DNA of 45,396 nucleotides from Candidatus Omnitrophota bacterium. Lineage in GTDB: Bacteria; Omnitrophota; Gorgyraeia; Zapsychrales; Aceulaceae. This document shows, piece after piece, positions 1 to 7,086 of the stretch (positions are counted from its first letter, which is position 1; the number at the start of each line of letters is the position of its first letter). The stretch spans positions 1-45,396 of the forward strand of contig JAQUUP010000014.1 of the NCBI GenBank assembly GCA_028693815.1. The letters run 5' to 3'. Below the pieces are notes generated by a model. The model searched no databases. It was given only the letters and a program-made list of their open reading frames with translations, and was not told the DNA's origin. The position numbers and the translations under genes were made by a program.

Positions 1-1
1 A

Positions 2-166
2 TTGAAAGACCTTTTAAAATTTATTAAAGAAACAGTAAATCCATCTATAAGAAATACTCGAGAAAAGAAAAACTACACCTCTAAGCAACTTCCTCACATC
101 ATTCAAGCAAGATACAAAAATAATAACAATTATTTAATTCTTTTTACTGAAGAAAGACCTAATTAA
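2..166 (+). CDS. 3' end of an unidentified protein (5' end outside window)
   Basis: Frame 2 of the plus strand is open from the left edge to a TAA at 164-166, giving 54 residues that begin LKDLLKFIKE and end LFTEERPN. The composition is rich in Lys, Asn and Ile, as in the other genes here, and there is no internal start with a ribosome binding site. I read it as the C-terminal end of a gene entering from the left. It stops 14 bases before the next plus-strand start, so the two could be co-transcribed. No family is recognisable from so short a piece. It could also be chance, because open frames of this length are not rare in AT-rich DNA. Confidence 0.45.
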   Translation: MKDLLKFIKETVNPSIRNTREKKNYTSKQLPHIIQARYKNNNNYLILFTEERPN

Positions 167-180
167 CTTCTGGAAGATTT

Positions 181-528
181 ATGAAAAAGAAAAAATACTT
201 AATATCCATCGTGATGGCGATACTCTTCTTATTCTGCTCCTTTAATTACTGCTACGCAAACCTGAGCACCTACGGATATGAGAAAGTAGGATTCCGCTGT
301 GGCATCTGGGATGGAATAAGGTCTTGCATCACGTTACCCTTGAGCGTTTTTCTTCCTGATAGTTTTTGGGTCTTTAACACCAACAACAGTGGCTTTATGT
401 ATGGACTCGGTTTCTTCGTACCAGCAATATTATTATGGAGAATTACAATACCTCTGCTTATAGGCGCTTGGGTAATAAAACTGTTCTTGATTCTTTTCGC
501 ACTTTGCCTTACACTTCTGTTTCACTAA
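181..528 (+). CDS. Small secreted or membrane protein, unknown function
   Basis: This 115-residue protein begins with a typical signal peptide or first membrane helix (MKKKKYLISIVMAILFLFCS, then a small-residue site near NYCYA, residues 23-27). Its C-terminal half has two further hydrophobic stretches, at about residues 70-88 and 90-112, which look like membrane helices. Cys40 and Cys49 lie in the extracytoplasmic part. The ATG at 181 has a GGAAG-type ribosome binding site about five bases upstream. I do not recognise a family. It lies between the partial gene on its left and the oppositely oriented phage-type operon on its right, so it probably belongs to the flanking chromosome or to the edge of the element. 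Confidence 0.6.
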   Translation: MKKKKYLISIVMAILFLFCSFNYCYANLSTYGYEKVGFRCGIWDGIRSCITLPLSVFLPDSFWVFNTNNSGFMYGLGFFVPAILLWRITIPLLIGAWVIKLFLILFALCLTLLFH

Positions 529-874
529 CCCCAATATTCCAAAAATTATTATAATTTAGTCTGAAGGTTTATACATATACTAAGGTGCCCTTGGGGTGCC
601 TATGGCTTCTTTAGGAATTAATATTAATGGTTTCCCATGGTGCCTACTTGATACCTTGTTCTCCTCGAGAAACACATACTACAATGCCCCTCAGTCGCTC
701 TAGGTTAAGCCTAGATAGACGCTGTTACTCTAGCAATACATTCTTATGGCTTAAATAATAAGGGCTTTAAATCGCTTCCTAGACGCTGATTGAATAATAA
801 ATAAACGACCGATTTAACATGTGTTTATTCTTCTATGTGTATTATGCTATTAAAACAGATACCCTTTATTTATT
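529..874. other. Intergenic stretch, no convincing gene
   Basis: About 345 bases separate the small membrane gene from the end of the terminase-like gene; the two genes converge. I see only short frames without ribosome binding sites, for example a 33-codon frame from 602. A short inverted repeat CTAGG-TTAAG-CCTAG lies near 700-715. No tRNA, integrase fragment or strong terminator is apparent. This is where the left boundary of the phage-like element would fall, but I cannot define it. Confidence 0.4.
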
Positions 875-1444
875 CTAGGTATATAACTGCGGGAACATTC
901 TTTTTGTTTCTTCATCTGAAATAGTAGGCTCGCTGTCTCTAAAAAACGCAATTTCTACGACATGGTCGCCTGATTCTTTTCTTGTGTCTACTTCTGCATC
1001 AACACGCTTTTTAAGCATACATAGCTCTATCGTAGACATAGTTTTTACATCTACGCCTTCAGATTGATTATTATTTATGGCTACGAGAGTATTATTCCTA
1101 GAGCCAAGCTGCCCTGCTAGCTCTAAGATTGTTCTTTCTAGCTTATGCTTAGTCGCAATGTCGTTATTCGTCCATGTTTTCTTATTTTGAATGTATTCGA
1201 GAGACTCTTTTGTATTTCGGATTGCTTCTTCTGCTAAAAGTAACTTATCATCAAGCAAAGACTCTGTGACCTTTTCAATCTCTGCTTTGACGTTACCATG
1301 CGTTACCAGTTTATGTGCCATCTGTCTTATTGCTCCTTTTGTCTTTATGTTGGGATAAGATTTACGTACTGCTTCACTACCATTCATTCCGTTAGAGAGA
1401 AATTCTGAAACGAATAGTCTTTGCTTATATGTTAATTTAGGCAT
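875..1444 (-). CDS. Phage terminase small subunit-like protein
   Basis: Terminase small subunits bind phage DNA and start packaging with the large subunit. The first 60 residues match the Terminase_2 pattern: LTYKQRLFVSEFLSNGMNGSEAVRKSYPN followed by a run of small and basic residues (residues 4-32 and on). This is the helix-turn-helix in which a newly entering Asn/Ala/Ser-rich stretch precedes a SYP turn. The rest (189 residues in all) is helical and acidic, as usual for oligomerisation and large-subunit contact regions. It is the last gene of the minus-strand phage-type operon. No large terminase or portal gene follows; instead there is non-coding sequence and then an opposing gene. That makes this a remnant, a satellite, or a regulator built on the same DNA-binding fold. 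Confidence 0.7.
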   Translation of the reverse strand: MPKLTYKQRLFVSEFLSNGMNGSEAVRKSYPNIKTKGAIRQMAHKLVTHGNVKAEIEKVTESLLDDKLLLAEEAIRNTKESLEYIQNKKTWTNNDIATKHKLERTILELAGQLGSRNNTLVAINNNQSEGVDVKTMSTIELCMLKKRVDAEVDTRKESGDHVVEIAFFRDSEPTISDEETKRMFPQLYT

Positions 1445-1489
1445 TGTTCTTTTTTTACCTTTGGCGATTTATTTCATTTGGCGGTTTAT

Positions 1490-1657
1490 TTATACAATGG
1501 TGCGTTTTATTTTGAACTTGCTCTTTGCTTTTTGAGACATCAGTGCCCTTTGTGCAGTAAGATACTTGTTCATATGAATAGGATTGACTACGCCTGTTGA
1601 GGTTAAGGGGATTCTTGTTCCATCTATGAGTGTTAAATATTTAGGTTTTATAATTAT
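1490..1657 (-). CDS. Small basic protein with probable non-ATG start
   Basis: Minus-strand frame of about 55 codons ending at 1490. It contains sensible protein-like sequence (KPKYLTLIDGTRIPLTSTG, then VVNPIHMNKYLTAQRALMSQ and a basic tail). An in-frame stop lies at 1667-1669. Between that stop and the first ATG (about residue 29) there is only ATA, ATT or ATA near 1649-1657, so translation would need an unusual start such as ATT, or begin at the internal ATG. A purine-rich AGAAAG stretch precedes it. It fits the operon order between the 38-residue gene and the terminase gene. The alternative is a decayed gene whose start was lost. Function unknown. Confidence 0.35.
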   Translation of the reverse strand: MIIKPKYLTLIDGTRIPLTSTGVVNPIHMNKYLTAQRALMSQKAKSKFKIKRTIV

Positions 1658-1711
1658 TTTTTCTTTCTAATTGGCGATTTTGGCATATGGGGTCAGCATG
1701 AAACCAACCCC

Positions 1712-1732
1712 TAGCCTAGGAGGGTTAGGCTA
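1712..1732 (-). terminator. Hairpin after the tiny-gene cluster
   Basis: TAGCCTA (1712-1718) pairs perfectly with TAGGCTA (1726-1732) around a 7-base loop. On the minus strand it lies six bases beyond the stop codon of the 38-residue gene. There is no U-tract after it, so it is not a classical intrinsic terminator. It could be an mRNA-end or processing hairpin, or could affect the next small frame. Confidence 0.35.
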
Positions 1733-1738
1733 TTATGC

Positions 1739-1855
1739 CTACTTGGAATAAACTACTTTCTTGTTTCCCTTACTTTTTACAATTTCTTTTTTGGTTTCTT
1801 TTCTTACACGTGCAACCGAAGGTTTTGTTACTTTTGTTTGAAATATTTTAGCCAT
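1739..1855 (-). CDS. Tiny basic protein of the phage-type operon
   Basis: A 38-residue frame starts at an ATG (1855) preceded by GAGAGGAAAAA about eight bases upstream, and ends at a TAG (1739-1741). The product begins MAKIFQTKVTKPSVARV and is strongly basic (many Lys and Arg), so nucleic-acid binding or a structural role is possible. Its ATG overlaps the end of the preceding gene by eight bases (ATGGCTAA), the coupled arrangement seen through this operon. I do not recognise a family. Overlap, spacing and ribosome binding site make it more likely than chance. Confidence 0.5.
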   Translation of the reverse strand: MAKIFQTKVTKPSVARVRKETKKEIVKSKGNKKVVYSK

Positions 1856-1988
1856 TAGTTTTTTCCTCTCTGTTTGTTGATGGGTTAATCATCCATGGAT
1901 TAACTTTTCTGCCTTTAGATACATCGGTCGGTTCTGGAATTCTAACTTGCCAAACATCTTGTTTATTGGTCTTGATTTGTTTTTTCAT
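1848..1988 (-). CDS. Tiny protein of the phage-type operon
   Basis: This 46-residue product begins MKKQIKTNKQDVWQVRIPEP. I chose the start at 1988 because AAAAGGAG lies six bases upstream; a longer frame up to 2036 has no such site and would run deep into the neighbouring gene. It overlaps the end of the gene before it and the start of the gene after it, so all these small genes are probably translationally coupled. The middle is VSKGRKVNPWMINPSTN. There is no recognisable domain, signal peptide or membrane helix. Confidence 0.5.
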   Translation of the reverse strand: MKKQIKTNKQDVWQVRIPEPTDVSKGRKVNPWMINPSTNREEKTNG

Positions 1989-2127
1989 CTGTCTCCTTTT
2001 CGTATTGTTTAATAATCGACTCAAACTCCTTTTCAAAGAATATCTTCAACAGATGGCTCTGTAGTAAATATTCGGAATACCAAAATTGCATTGCGTCTGG
2101 TTCTTGGAATTTATTTATTCTATTCAT
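1963..2127 (-). CDS. Small helical protein of the phage-type operon
   Basis: 54 residues starting MNRINKFQEPDAMQFWYSEY and ending in a charged, helix-prone stretch (EFESIIKQYEKETDEKTNQ). The ATG at 2127 has TTAAGGAG just upstream. An alternative start at 2160 (ATG overlapping the previous stop) lacks a ribosome binding site. The aromatic/acidic N-terminus and charged C-terminus suggest a small soluble protein, possibly a replication accessory, because it directly follows the replisome-organizer-like gene. The family is not recognised. Confidence 0.5.
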   Translation of the reverse strand: MNRINKFQEPDAMQFWYSEYLLQSHLLKIFFEKEFESIIKQYEKETDEKTNQDQ

Positions 2128-2153
2128 ATTCTCCTTAATCGCTATTAGCAAAT

Positions 2154-2822
2154 TTACCACTTAGCTCCAAAAACTTTTTCAGTATTCCTAAGAGCTTCTT
2201 GCCTATCTCTTTCTTCTTCATCTTCAGGTTCTTCTTTAAATTGTTTAAGCAATCTCTTTTCTGATTCTAAGAGTGAACTTCTTATAGAGTTATCTTTATG
2301 CTTACTGTCTTCTTTTACTCCTTTACCTAATACTTTTCCATTACCTACTAAATTACATTCTCTATTACCATTACTTGCTATATTACTATTACTATTACCT
2401 ATGACCCTTTGAAGGTGCTTCGAAGCTCCTTTGAAGGTGCTTACTTCTAATCCAATCAACTGCTCTATTTCTGGAACATTAAACTTGTTGATGTGTTGCT
2501 CAATATATTTCATTGCTCCTTTATGTGCAGGGTTGCTTAACTGCAAAGGAATATTGCTTTGAATAAAAAGATAGTCTTTAATCCACACCAAGCCTGAATT
2601 GTCATTTGAACAGATATAATGCACCTTTAAATCTTTTAGAGCCTGCTTTATCTCTTCTAATGAAAGACCTGTCATATAAGAAATATGCTTTTCCCTAAGC
2701 TCAATAAATCCACCAAGGTCTGCTCTTTCTATTAGATATAAATAAACGAGCTTTGTTGGTGCTGGAAGGTCTGCAAACCATCCCGATTCCCACTTGTCGG
2801 TATCAGTAAATCGTCTTTTCAT
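2154..2822 (-). CDS. Phage replisome organizer / replication initiation-like protein
   Basis: The N-terminal 110 residues match the winged-helix pattern at the start of many phage replisome organizer proteins: W(11)..GWFADLPAPTKLVYLYLIERAD with a following GGFIEL, then a helix-turn-helix (LSLEEIKQALKDL) and a strand WIKDYLFIQSN. Such proteins bind the phage origin and recruit the helicase or its loader. Residues 130-222 are low-complexity and charged, typical of a flexible C-terminus. The ATG at 2822 has TAGGAG seven bases upstream and overlaps the previous stop (ATGA). It sits between the cold-shock protein and tiny genes. No DnaC-type loader is visible nearby. Confidence 0.6.
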   Translation of the reverse strand: MKRRFTDTDKWESGWFADLPAPTKLVYLYLIERADLGGFIELREKHISYMTGLSLEEIKQALKDLKVHYICSNDNSGLVWIKDYLFIQSNIPLQLSNPAHKGAMKYIEQHINKFNVPEIEQLIGLEVSTFKGASKHLQRVIGNSNSNIASNGNRECNLVGNGKVLGKGVKEDSKHKDNSIRSSLLESEKRLLKQFKEEPEDEEERDRQEALRNTEKVFGAKW

Positions 2823-3076
2823 GTTGCATCTCCTAATCTGTTGCTTTCTCGTTCGCTCTTACGCTGACTTGTTATTCGTTTGACATTCCTAGCTCTTAAT
2901 CCTTTGGCTTCTTGTACCCTTTCATACTCAATCAAATCTCCAGCCTCAAGACACTTAAATGTGTCCTCTAGGTCTGAGAAATGTATGAATACACTTGAGT
3001 TATCTTTCTCAAAACAGAAGCCATAGCCTCTAGCCTTTGAATACCAACTAACCTTGTTTCTTTTTCGCTCTGCCAT
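2819..3076 (-). CDS. Cold-shock domain (CSD) nucleic-acid-binding protein
   Basis: An 85-residue protein with a nearly complete cold-shock domain. The RNP1-like stretch is KARGYGFCF, preceded by VSWYS, and the RNP2-like stretch is SVFIHFSDL; these give the aromatic surface that binds single-stranded RNA or DNA. The C-terminus is basic (RKSERESNR). I placed the start at 3076 because AAGGAG lies six bases upstream of that ATG; an adjacent ATG at 3079 is also possible, and the longer frame from 3115 lacks a site. It ends in a 4-base ATGA overlap with the replication-like gene, so a role as ssDNA or mRNA chaperone in element replication is plausible. Confidence 0.7.
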   Translation of the reverse strand: MAERKRNKVSWYSKARGYGFCFEKDNSSVFIHFSDLEDTFKCLEAGDLIEYERVQEAKGLRARNVKRITSQRKSERESNRLGDAT

Positions 3077-3105
3077 CATTCGCTCCTTGTAAATTATCTC
3101 TCTAC

Positions 3106-3960
3106 TTATATACATTCGGTTGTAGTTTTATGGCTCATTTTTGACTTTATATCATTTTCAAGAGCATCCTTTAAATTTCTAAGACCTCGACCCTTGAAAT
3201 CTATTCTTTCTTTGAGCTTTAGCTTTACATGTCTCCATGTCTCATAAACTGCTCTTCTTCGAGATTCTTCATTTGCCTCAGAACGTCCATATTTCAACGG
3301 CTTAATCTTAACTAGACAAATCTTTGAGTTTCCAATCGAAAACTCCATTTCTTGTTCTGCGTCATATAAATAAGAATATCGACTTTGGTCGCTTAAAAGA
3401 TAGTCAATAGCCTTTGACGTTAATTCACCGTAATCATCCAAAAAGAATCTTCTTTTATTCTTTCGAACTAACTTTCCGTTTCTTTGGTACGCTAGACTGT
3501 CCATGACATCTGACAAAAGAGCTTCCTGTAAAGATGTTAATCCAAATCTTTTCTTTGCTTCGTAGTTAAGAAGATATTCAAGGTAGGATGCGTCTCTAGG
3601 GTCTGGGGGTAACTCTGGTGTGCTTGATTTCTTATAATCTTTTTCTGCTAGTTCTTTCTGTGCTGCTTTTATTTCTGACAAGTCTTCATCTTCGTGATTA
3701 AAGCAATATACTTTATTGCCTTCTTTGTAGCCGCCTTCAAAGTCAGAGACACGCCATTGTCGTTCAATCTTGTCTTTTAATGCTTCTTTGAGTTTCTTGC
3801 AAAGAATATATGAACCACCTTTAACACCTGCAATATTTTTCTTTATCCAATAAAATTCTGAACGCTTATACTTTCCTCTGTCATCTTCATGCACAAACTT
3901 GAAACATTCTTTATCGATGTTTCCTTGATAAGAACACATTGAACACATTCGTTCACTCAT
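3106..3960 (-). CDS. Zinc-finger-like phage/element protein, unknown function
   Basis: A 284-residue, charged, cytoplasmic protein and the first gene of the phage-type operon. The N-terminus has CSMC (Cys6, Cys9) and Cys19, with later Cys and His residues (a Cys at about 54 and CFNH at about 86-89) that could complete a zinc site. Residues 110-180 are helical and residues 200-225 look like strands (MEFSIGNSKICLVKIKPL). The C-terminus is Lys/Arg-rich. The ATG at 3960 follows AGAGAGG. I do not recognise a family. Position suggests an early regulatory or recombination/replication role, but that is inference from order only. Confidence 0.5.
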   Translation of the reverse strand: MSERMCSMCSYQGNIDKECFKFVHEDDRGKYKRSEFYWIKKNIAGVKGGSYILCKKLKEALKDKIERQWRVSDFEGGYKEGNKVYCFNHEDEDLSEIKAAQKELAEKDYKKSSTPELPPDPRDASYLEYLLNYEAKKRFGLTSLQEALLSDVMDSLAYQRNGKLVRKNKRRFFLDDYGELTSKAIDYLLSDQSRYSYLYDAEQEMEFSIGNSKICLVKIKPLKYGRSEANEESRRRAVYETWRHVKLKLKERIDFKGRGLRNLKDALENDIKSKMSHKTTTECI

Positions 3961-4001
3961 TACATACCTCTCTCTTACAAAGTTATGCCCTCACAGAATT
4001 A

Positions 4002-4126
4002 GTCACCAAATGGTCACCAAAACCATGTTCAAAAACCATGTTTCTATTATTTGAAATTAACTGAATTGGATTGAATTGTATTACTTTGTGGACGAGAAAC
4101 TACGAATAAGCGGAAATTACGAATAA
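4002..4126. repeat. Cluster of short direct-repeat pairs upstream of the phage-type operon
   Basis: Four successive direct-repeat pairs are visible. GTCACCAAA is at 4002-4010 and 4013-4021 (11-bp period). AACCATGTT is at 4021-4029 and 4034-4042. TGAATTG is at 4062-4068 and 4072-4078 (10-bp period). GAAAcTACGAATAA / GAAAtTACGAATAA are at 4096-4109 and 4113-4126. Periods of about one helical turn suit cooperative protein binding. The location directly before the operon's first gene fits an operator, origin iterons or recombinase arm sites. Confidence 0.45.
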
Positions 4127-4250
4127 ATACTAAAAGGTGGATGTATACTCCCTCCTCCAGCACCATCTAACATTACTTCTAAATAAAAACCGACGCAAAA
4201 CCTCACAAAACAAAGCTTTGTTCGTCAACGTAAAAAATATCTTTTAAATT

Positions 4251-4916
4251 CTAAATTTGTAAAATATCAAGAATGTCTTTAAACATAATTCTTGGATGGG
4301 GAGACTGTCTTTTAATTCTCAGACTAACTGGGATTTCTTTAATAAAAAGATTTTTTTTAAGAGCAACTGCGTATAATTCAGGAAAAATAGCTTTTTCCTT
4401 TGCTTTTAAATTAAGATCTAAAATCTTCTCTCTGCGCAAGAATACCATTGCAGATTCAAGATCTTTTACATTATTATTTAGAAAAACAGAACATAAGAAT
4501 CGATATATTGAAAAAATAGGACGCAATTTTATATTCTTTGACGTGTTGGGATCAATAAAGCGAGAAGCAACCAAAATATCGAAATCTCTAATTTTATCTA
4601 AAATAGAAGAAAAGCTATCAAGATCGAAAGGCAAGCCTGCGTCTAAATAAACAACAATCGTTCCACAAGATTCAGAAATAAGATCTCGAAAGGTCCTTCC
4701 AAAACCTTCATGCTTTCTATGAAAAATACCTTTAACCATGCCATAACGAAAAGAAATTTCTTTTATCAACTCTGTACTTCCATCTCTACTCGCATCATCG
4801 CAAAGCAAAATCTCGCATTTCAAACTCATGTTCTTAGCAATATGCTCAAGAGCATCGCAAAGATATCTAATCTCTTTTTCTTGATTATAAATAGGAATAA
4901 TAAAAGAAATGTCCAT
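4251..4916 (-). CDS. Family 2 glycosyltransferase (dolichyl-phosphate-sugar synthase-like)
   Basis: A GT-A fold enzyme that would transfer a sugar from a nucleotide-sugar to a lipid carrier or glycan at the cytoplasmic membrane face. The opening SFIIPIYNQEKEI (residues 4-16), the nucleotide-binding CDDASRDGS (about 39-47) and the metal-site region VVYLDAGLPFD (about 88-98) follow the family order; the usual DAD is replaced by DAG. At 221 residues it has the catalytic domain only, without C-terminal membrane helices. Eleven bases separate it from the PilZ gene upstream on the same strand, and a weak AGGAA precedes its ATG. The pairing suggests c-di-GMP-linked polysaccharide synthesis. Confidence 0.8.
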   Translation of the reverse strand: MDISFIIPIYNQEKEIRYLCDALEHIAKNMSLKCEILLCDDASRDGSTELIKEISFRYGMVKGIFHRKHEGFGRTFRDLISESCGTIVVYLDAGLPFDLDSFSSILDKIRDFDILVASRFIDPNTSKNIKLRPIFSIYRFLCSVFLNNNVKDLESAMVFLRREKILDLNLKAKEKAIFPELYAVALKKNLFIKEIPVSLRIKRQSPHPRIMFKDILDILQI

Positions 4917-4927
4917 AAATTCCTAGA

Positions 4928-5335
4928 TCAGCCTAACTCAAGTTGATCGATAATTTGTTTTTCACACTTTAGTTGTTGCTGTTTAGCAACATCAAAAATA
5001 TAATCTGACGTCAAAATAGCATCGTCAGGAGACATATCTAAAAGCATCAATCCTGTAGAATAATACGTTTTTTGATTCTCCGGAGAATACTCACACTTTT
5101 TCTGCCAAACAACCTTTGCCAAAGCAAAAATAGGATTCTTTTCTTCTGAAATACCAAACTTAACGCTCAATTCTGTTCCAACTTCAAGAAGATCTTTACC
5201 AATAATTTGCGCACCGATAGAGCTAATATCTGCAGTGTACGCTTCCCCTTTGATTTCTGGATTTCTTACAGATTCATAAGAAATTTTAATTGATGTCTGA
5301 ACGCGAAAAAGTTTTCGATGCTCAATTGTTCCCAT
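4928..5335 (-). CDS. PilZ domain c-di-GMP-binding protein
   Basis: PilZ domains bind the second messenger cyclic-di-GMP and switch partner proteins for motility or exopolysaccharide. Both ligand motifs are intact: RKLFR (RxxxR, residues 7-11) and DISSIG (DxSxxG, about 35-40). At 135 residues the protein is a stand-alone PilZ domain with a short helical tail (QQQLKCEKQIIDQL). AAGGA lies close before its ATG. It is the first gene of a two-gene operon with the glycosyltransferase, which is its most likely partner. I see no membrane segment. Confidence 0.85.
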   Translation of the reverse strand: MGTIEHRKLFRVQTSIKISYESVRNPEIKGEAYTADISSIGAQIIGKDLLEVGTELSVKFGISEEKNPIFALAKVVWQKKCEYSPENQKTYYSTGLMLLDMSPDDAILTSDYIFDVAKQQQLKCEKQIIDQLELG

Positions 5336-5445
5336 TTTCCTTGGTCTCCGTTACTAAAGCTTAAATTTTCTTAACCAAAATGTATTATACCTTAAAACTA
5401 AAACGAACCAAACAAAAAACAAGCATCTTCGCACACTTAACAAAA

Positions 5446-5474
5446 TTGTTTTTTTCCTCTAATTAAGCTATACT
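5446..5474 (+). promoter_or_regulatory. Sigma-70-type promoter for the secreted Sm-like/STI1-like gene
   Basis: TTGTTT (5446-5451) and TATACT (5469-5474) are separated by 17 bases, 25 bases before the AGGAGG-preceded ATG at 5500. Consensus fit and spacing are good. Confidence 0.65.
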
Positions 5475-5499
5475 ATTTAATATAACAACAGGAGGAAAC

Positions 5500-5979
5500 A
5501 TGAAAAAAATATTTCTTACTTTCTTACTTATCTCAACGGTATTTACCTGCCAACAGTCTTATGCCCAAAACTTAAAAATAATCACGCTCAAGGATGGATC
5601 TATAATTAAAGGTACCGTCGTCGGTCTTAGCAATGGAGAATATTCCGTTCAAACATCCTTTGGCACAATACAAGTAGAAGATACCAATATCGCAAGCATA
5701 TCAACTAAAGCAGAAGAGCCTGCTAATACCCTTCTCGCTTCAGATGATCAAATGGCTCAATACGAACAACAAATTCTTGGCAACCCTCAAGTCTTGTCCG
5801 AGATTCAAACAATCATTCAAGATCCCGAGATCCAAGCAACACTTTCAGATCCTGCATTTGCTCAAGCAGTCATGGCTAAAGATTTACAAAAAATTCAAAA
5901 TAATCCAAAATTTCAAAAACTCTTAGCAAATCCTAAAATGCAAGAACTTATTGGCTCGGCTAGTCAAATTATAAAATAA
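5500..5979 (+). CDS. Secreted protein with Sm-like and STI1-like regions
   Basis: A 159-residue exported protein with a clear signal peptide (residues 1-22, cleavage after SYAQ). Residues 25-68 (LKIITLKDGSIIKGTVVGL and on to GTIQVEDTNIASI) have the five-strand rhythm of a small Sm-like barrel, as in proteins that open with 'LKDGs.ikG.v'. Residues 85-155 repeat 'NP/DP plus helix' units (GNPQVLSEIQ, QDPEIQATL, SDPAFAQAV, NNPKFQKLL, NPKMQELI), like the STI1/DP repeats of co-chaperones that hold hydrophobic segments. This suggests a periplasmic chaperone or adaptor, which is inference. It has an excellent ribosome binding site (AGGAGG) and converges with rlmN, with only 10 bases between. Confidence 0.75.
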   Translation: MKKIFLTFLLISTVFTCQQSYAQNLKIITLKDGSIIKGTVVGLSNGEYSVQTSFGTIQVEDTNIASISTKAEEPANTLLASDDQMAQYEQQILGNPQVLSEIQTIIQDPEIQATLSDPAFAQAVMAKDLQKIQNNPKFQKLLANPKMQELIGSASQIIK

Positions 5980-5989
5980 TCACGCCCTT

Positions 5990-7042
5990 TTAATTCTTTT
6001 CGGTGTTCACGTAACGAAGCTGGCCACATGCAGCACTGATGTCCTGCCCTCTAGCCAAACGTGTCGTTACAAGAATCTTTCTATCCTCTAAAATCTTCTT
6101 AAAACGAAAAATATCATCACGACCCATCGCAGAACAGCCAGGAATATCAATTTGATTATACGCAATCAAATTAACCTTGCAAAGCATCCCCTTTAAAAGG
6201 CTGGCTAGATTTTCAGCATCCCGATGACTTGCATTTAATTCTTTGATCAAAACATATTCAAAGGTAATTTGCCGCTTTGTCTTTTGAACATATTCTTGAC
6301 ATGTCTTTAAAAGTTTTTCTAAAGGGTATTTCTTGTTTACAGGCATGAGCCTATTTCGAATCTTGTTATCCGATGCATGCAAAGATATTGCCAACTCAAT
6401 CTGTAGACCTTCTTGCGAGAATTTTTTAATCTCTGGAATTAACCCACACGTAGAGACCGTGATTCGCCGAGCAGCAATACCAAATCCTTTGGGGTCATTA
6501 ATAATCCTTATCGCCTTTAACACATTGTCATAATTATCAAACGGCTCACCAATCCCCATAAAAACAATATGCGTAATTTTTTTTGATAAATCGTGTTTCT
6601 GTGCAGATAAAATTTGATTAAGAATTTCACTACAGCTTAAATTTCGCAACCAACCATTTTTCCCGCTTGCGCAAAAAAGACAACCAAACTTACATCCGAC
6701 CTGTGTCGAGATACATAGCGTTAGCCTTCCTTTGGCTGGAATCAAAACACTCTCAACATATTGATTTGCGCCAACTTCAAACAAAAACTTAGCTGTTTGG
6801 TCCTTGGATATTTGTTTTTTGTAAGGAGAAAAAATAGAGAATGTAAAATCTTGACTAAGCTTTTCTTTCAAATCAGACGATACATTGCGCATCGCATCGA
6901 AACTATCTACTTTTTTATCATAAATCCATTTGAAAATTTGTTGTGCACGAAACGATTTCTCACCTACACTTTTAAGGTAAGTAGAAAATTCATCTAAGGT
7001 TAGATCTTTAATATCTTTTTTTGTTGTTGAACAACAACGCAT
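5990..7042 (-). CDS. rlmN: 23S rRNA (adenine2503-C2)/tRNA methyltransferase RlmN
   Basis: This radical-SAM enzyme methylates C2 of A2503 in 23S rRNA and A37 in some tRNAs. All key features are present in 350 residues: the CxxxCxxC cluster motif CKFGCLFC (Cys117, Cys121, Cys124), the GEP segment MGIGEPFDN, the SLHASDNKIRNRLMPVN block, and the C-terminal RLARGQDISAACGQL with the methyl-carrier Cys339. Length is normal for the family. It is the last gene of the minus-strand operon after accA (44-base gap). No strong ribosome binding site is seen before the ATG. Confidence 0.96.
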   Translation of the reverse strand: MRCCSTTKKDIKDLTLDEFSTYLKSVGEKSFRAQQIFKWIYDKKVDSFDAMRNVSSDLKEKLSQDFTFSIFSPYKKQISKDQTAKFLFEVGANQYVESVLIPAKGRLTLCISTQVGCKFGCLFCASGKNGWLRNLSCSEILNQILSAQKHDLSKKITHIVFMGIGEPFDNYDNVLKAIRIINDPKGFGIAARRITVSTCGLIPEIKKFSQEGLQIELAISLHASDNKIRNRLMPVNKKYPLEKLLKTCQEYVQKTKRQITFEYVLIKELNASHRDAENLASLLKGMLCKVNLIAYNQIDIPGCSAMGRDDIFRFKKILEDRKILVTTRLARGQDISAACGQLRYVNTEKN

Positions 7043-7086
7043 GAATTACCGATAACTAAATTTTAATTAACGATCTTTTAGAAAAA

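Noticed and set aside
602-703. 33-codon frame in the left intergenic region
   Set aside because: No ribosome binding site, no protein-like pattern; most likely chance.
4130-4172. tRNA/tmRNA-like 3' end (CTCCTCCAGCACCA) that might mark an attachment site
   Set aside because: No TTCRA T-loop, no matching acceptor 5' strand and no anticodon arm upstream; the CCA ending alone is weak. Kept only as a possible att relic in my reading.
4175-4235. Very short minus-strand peptide frame in the GGAGGAGGG region (GAGGGS-like)
   Set aside because: Eighteen codons or so, with a weak start signal; no support beyond Gly-rich composition.
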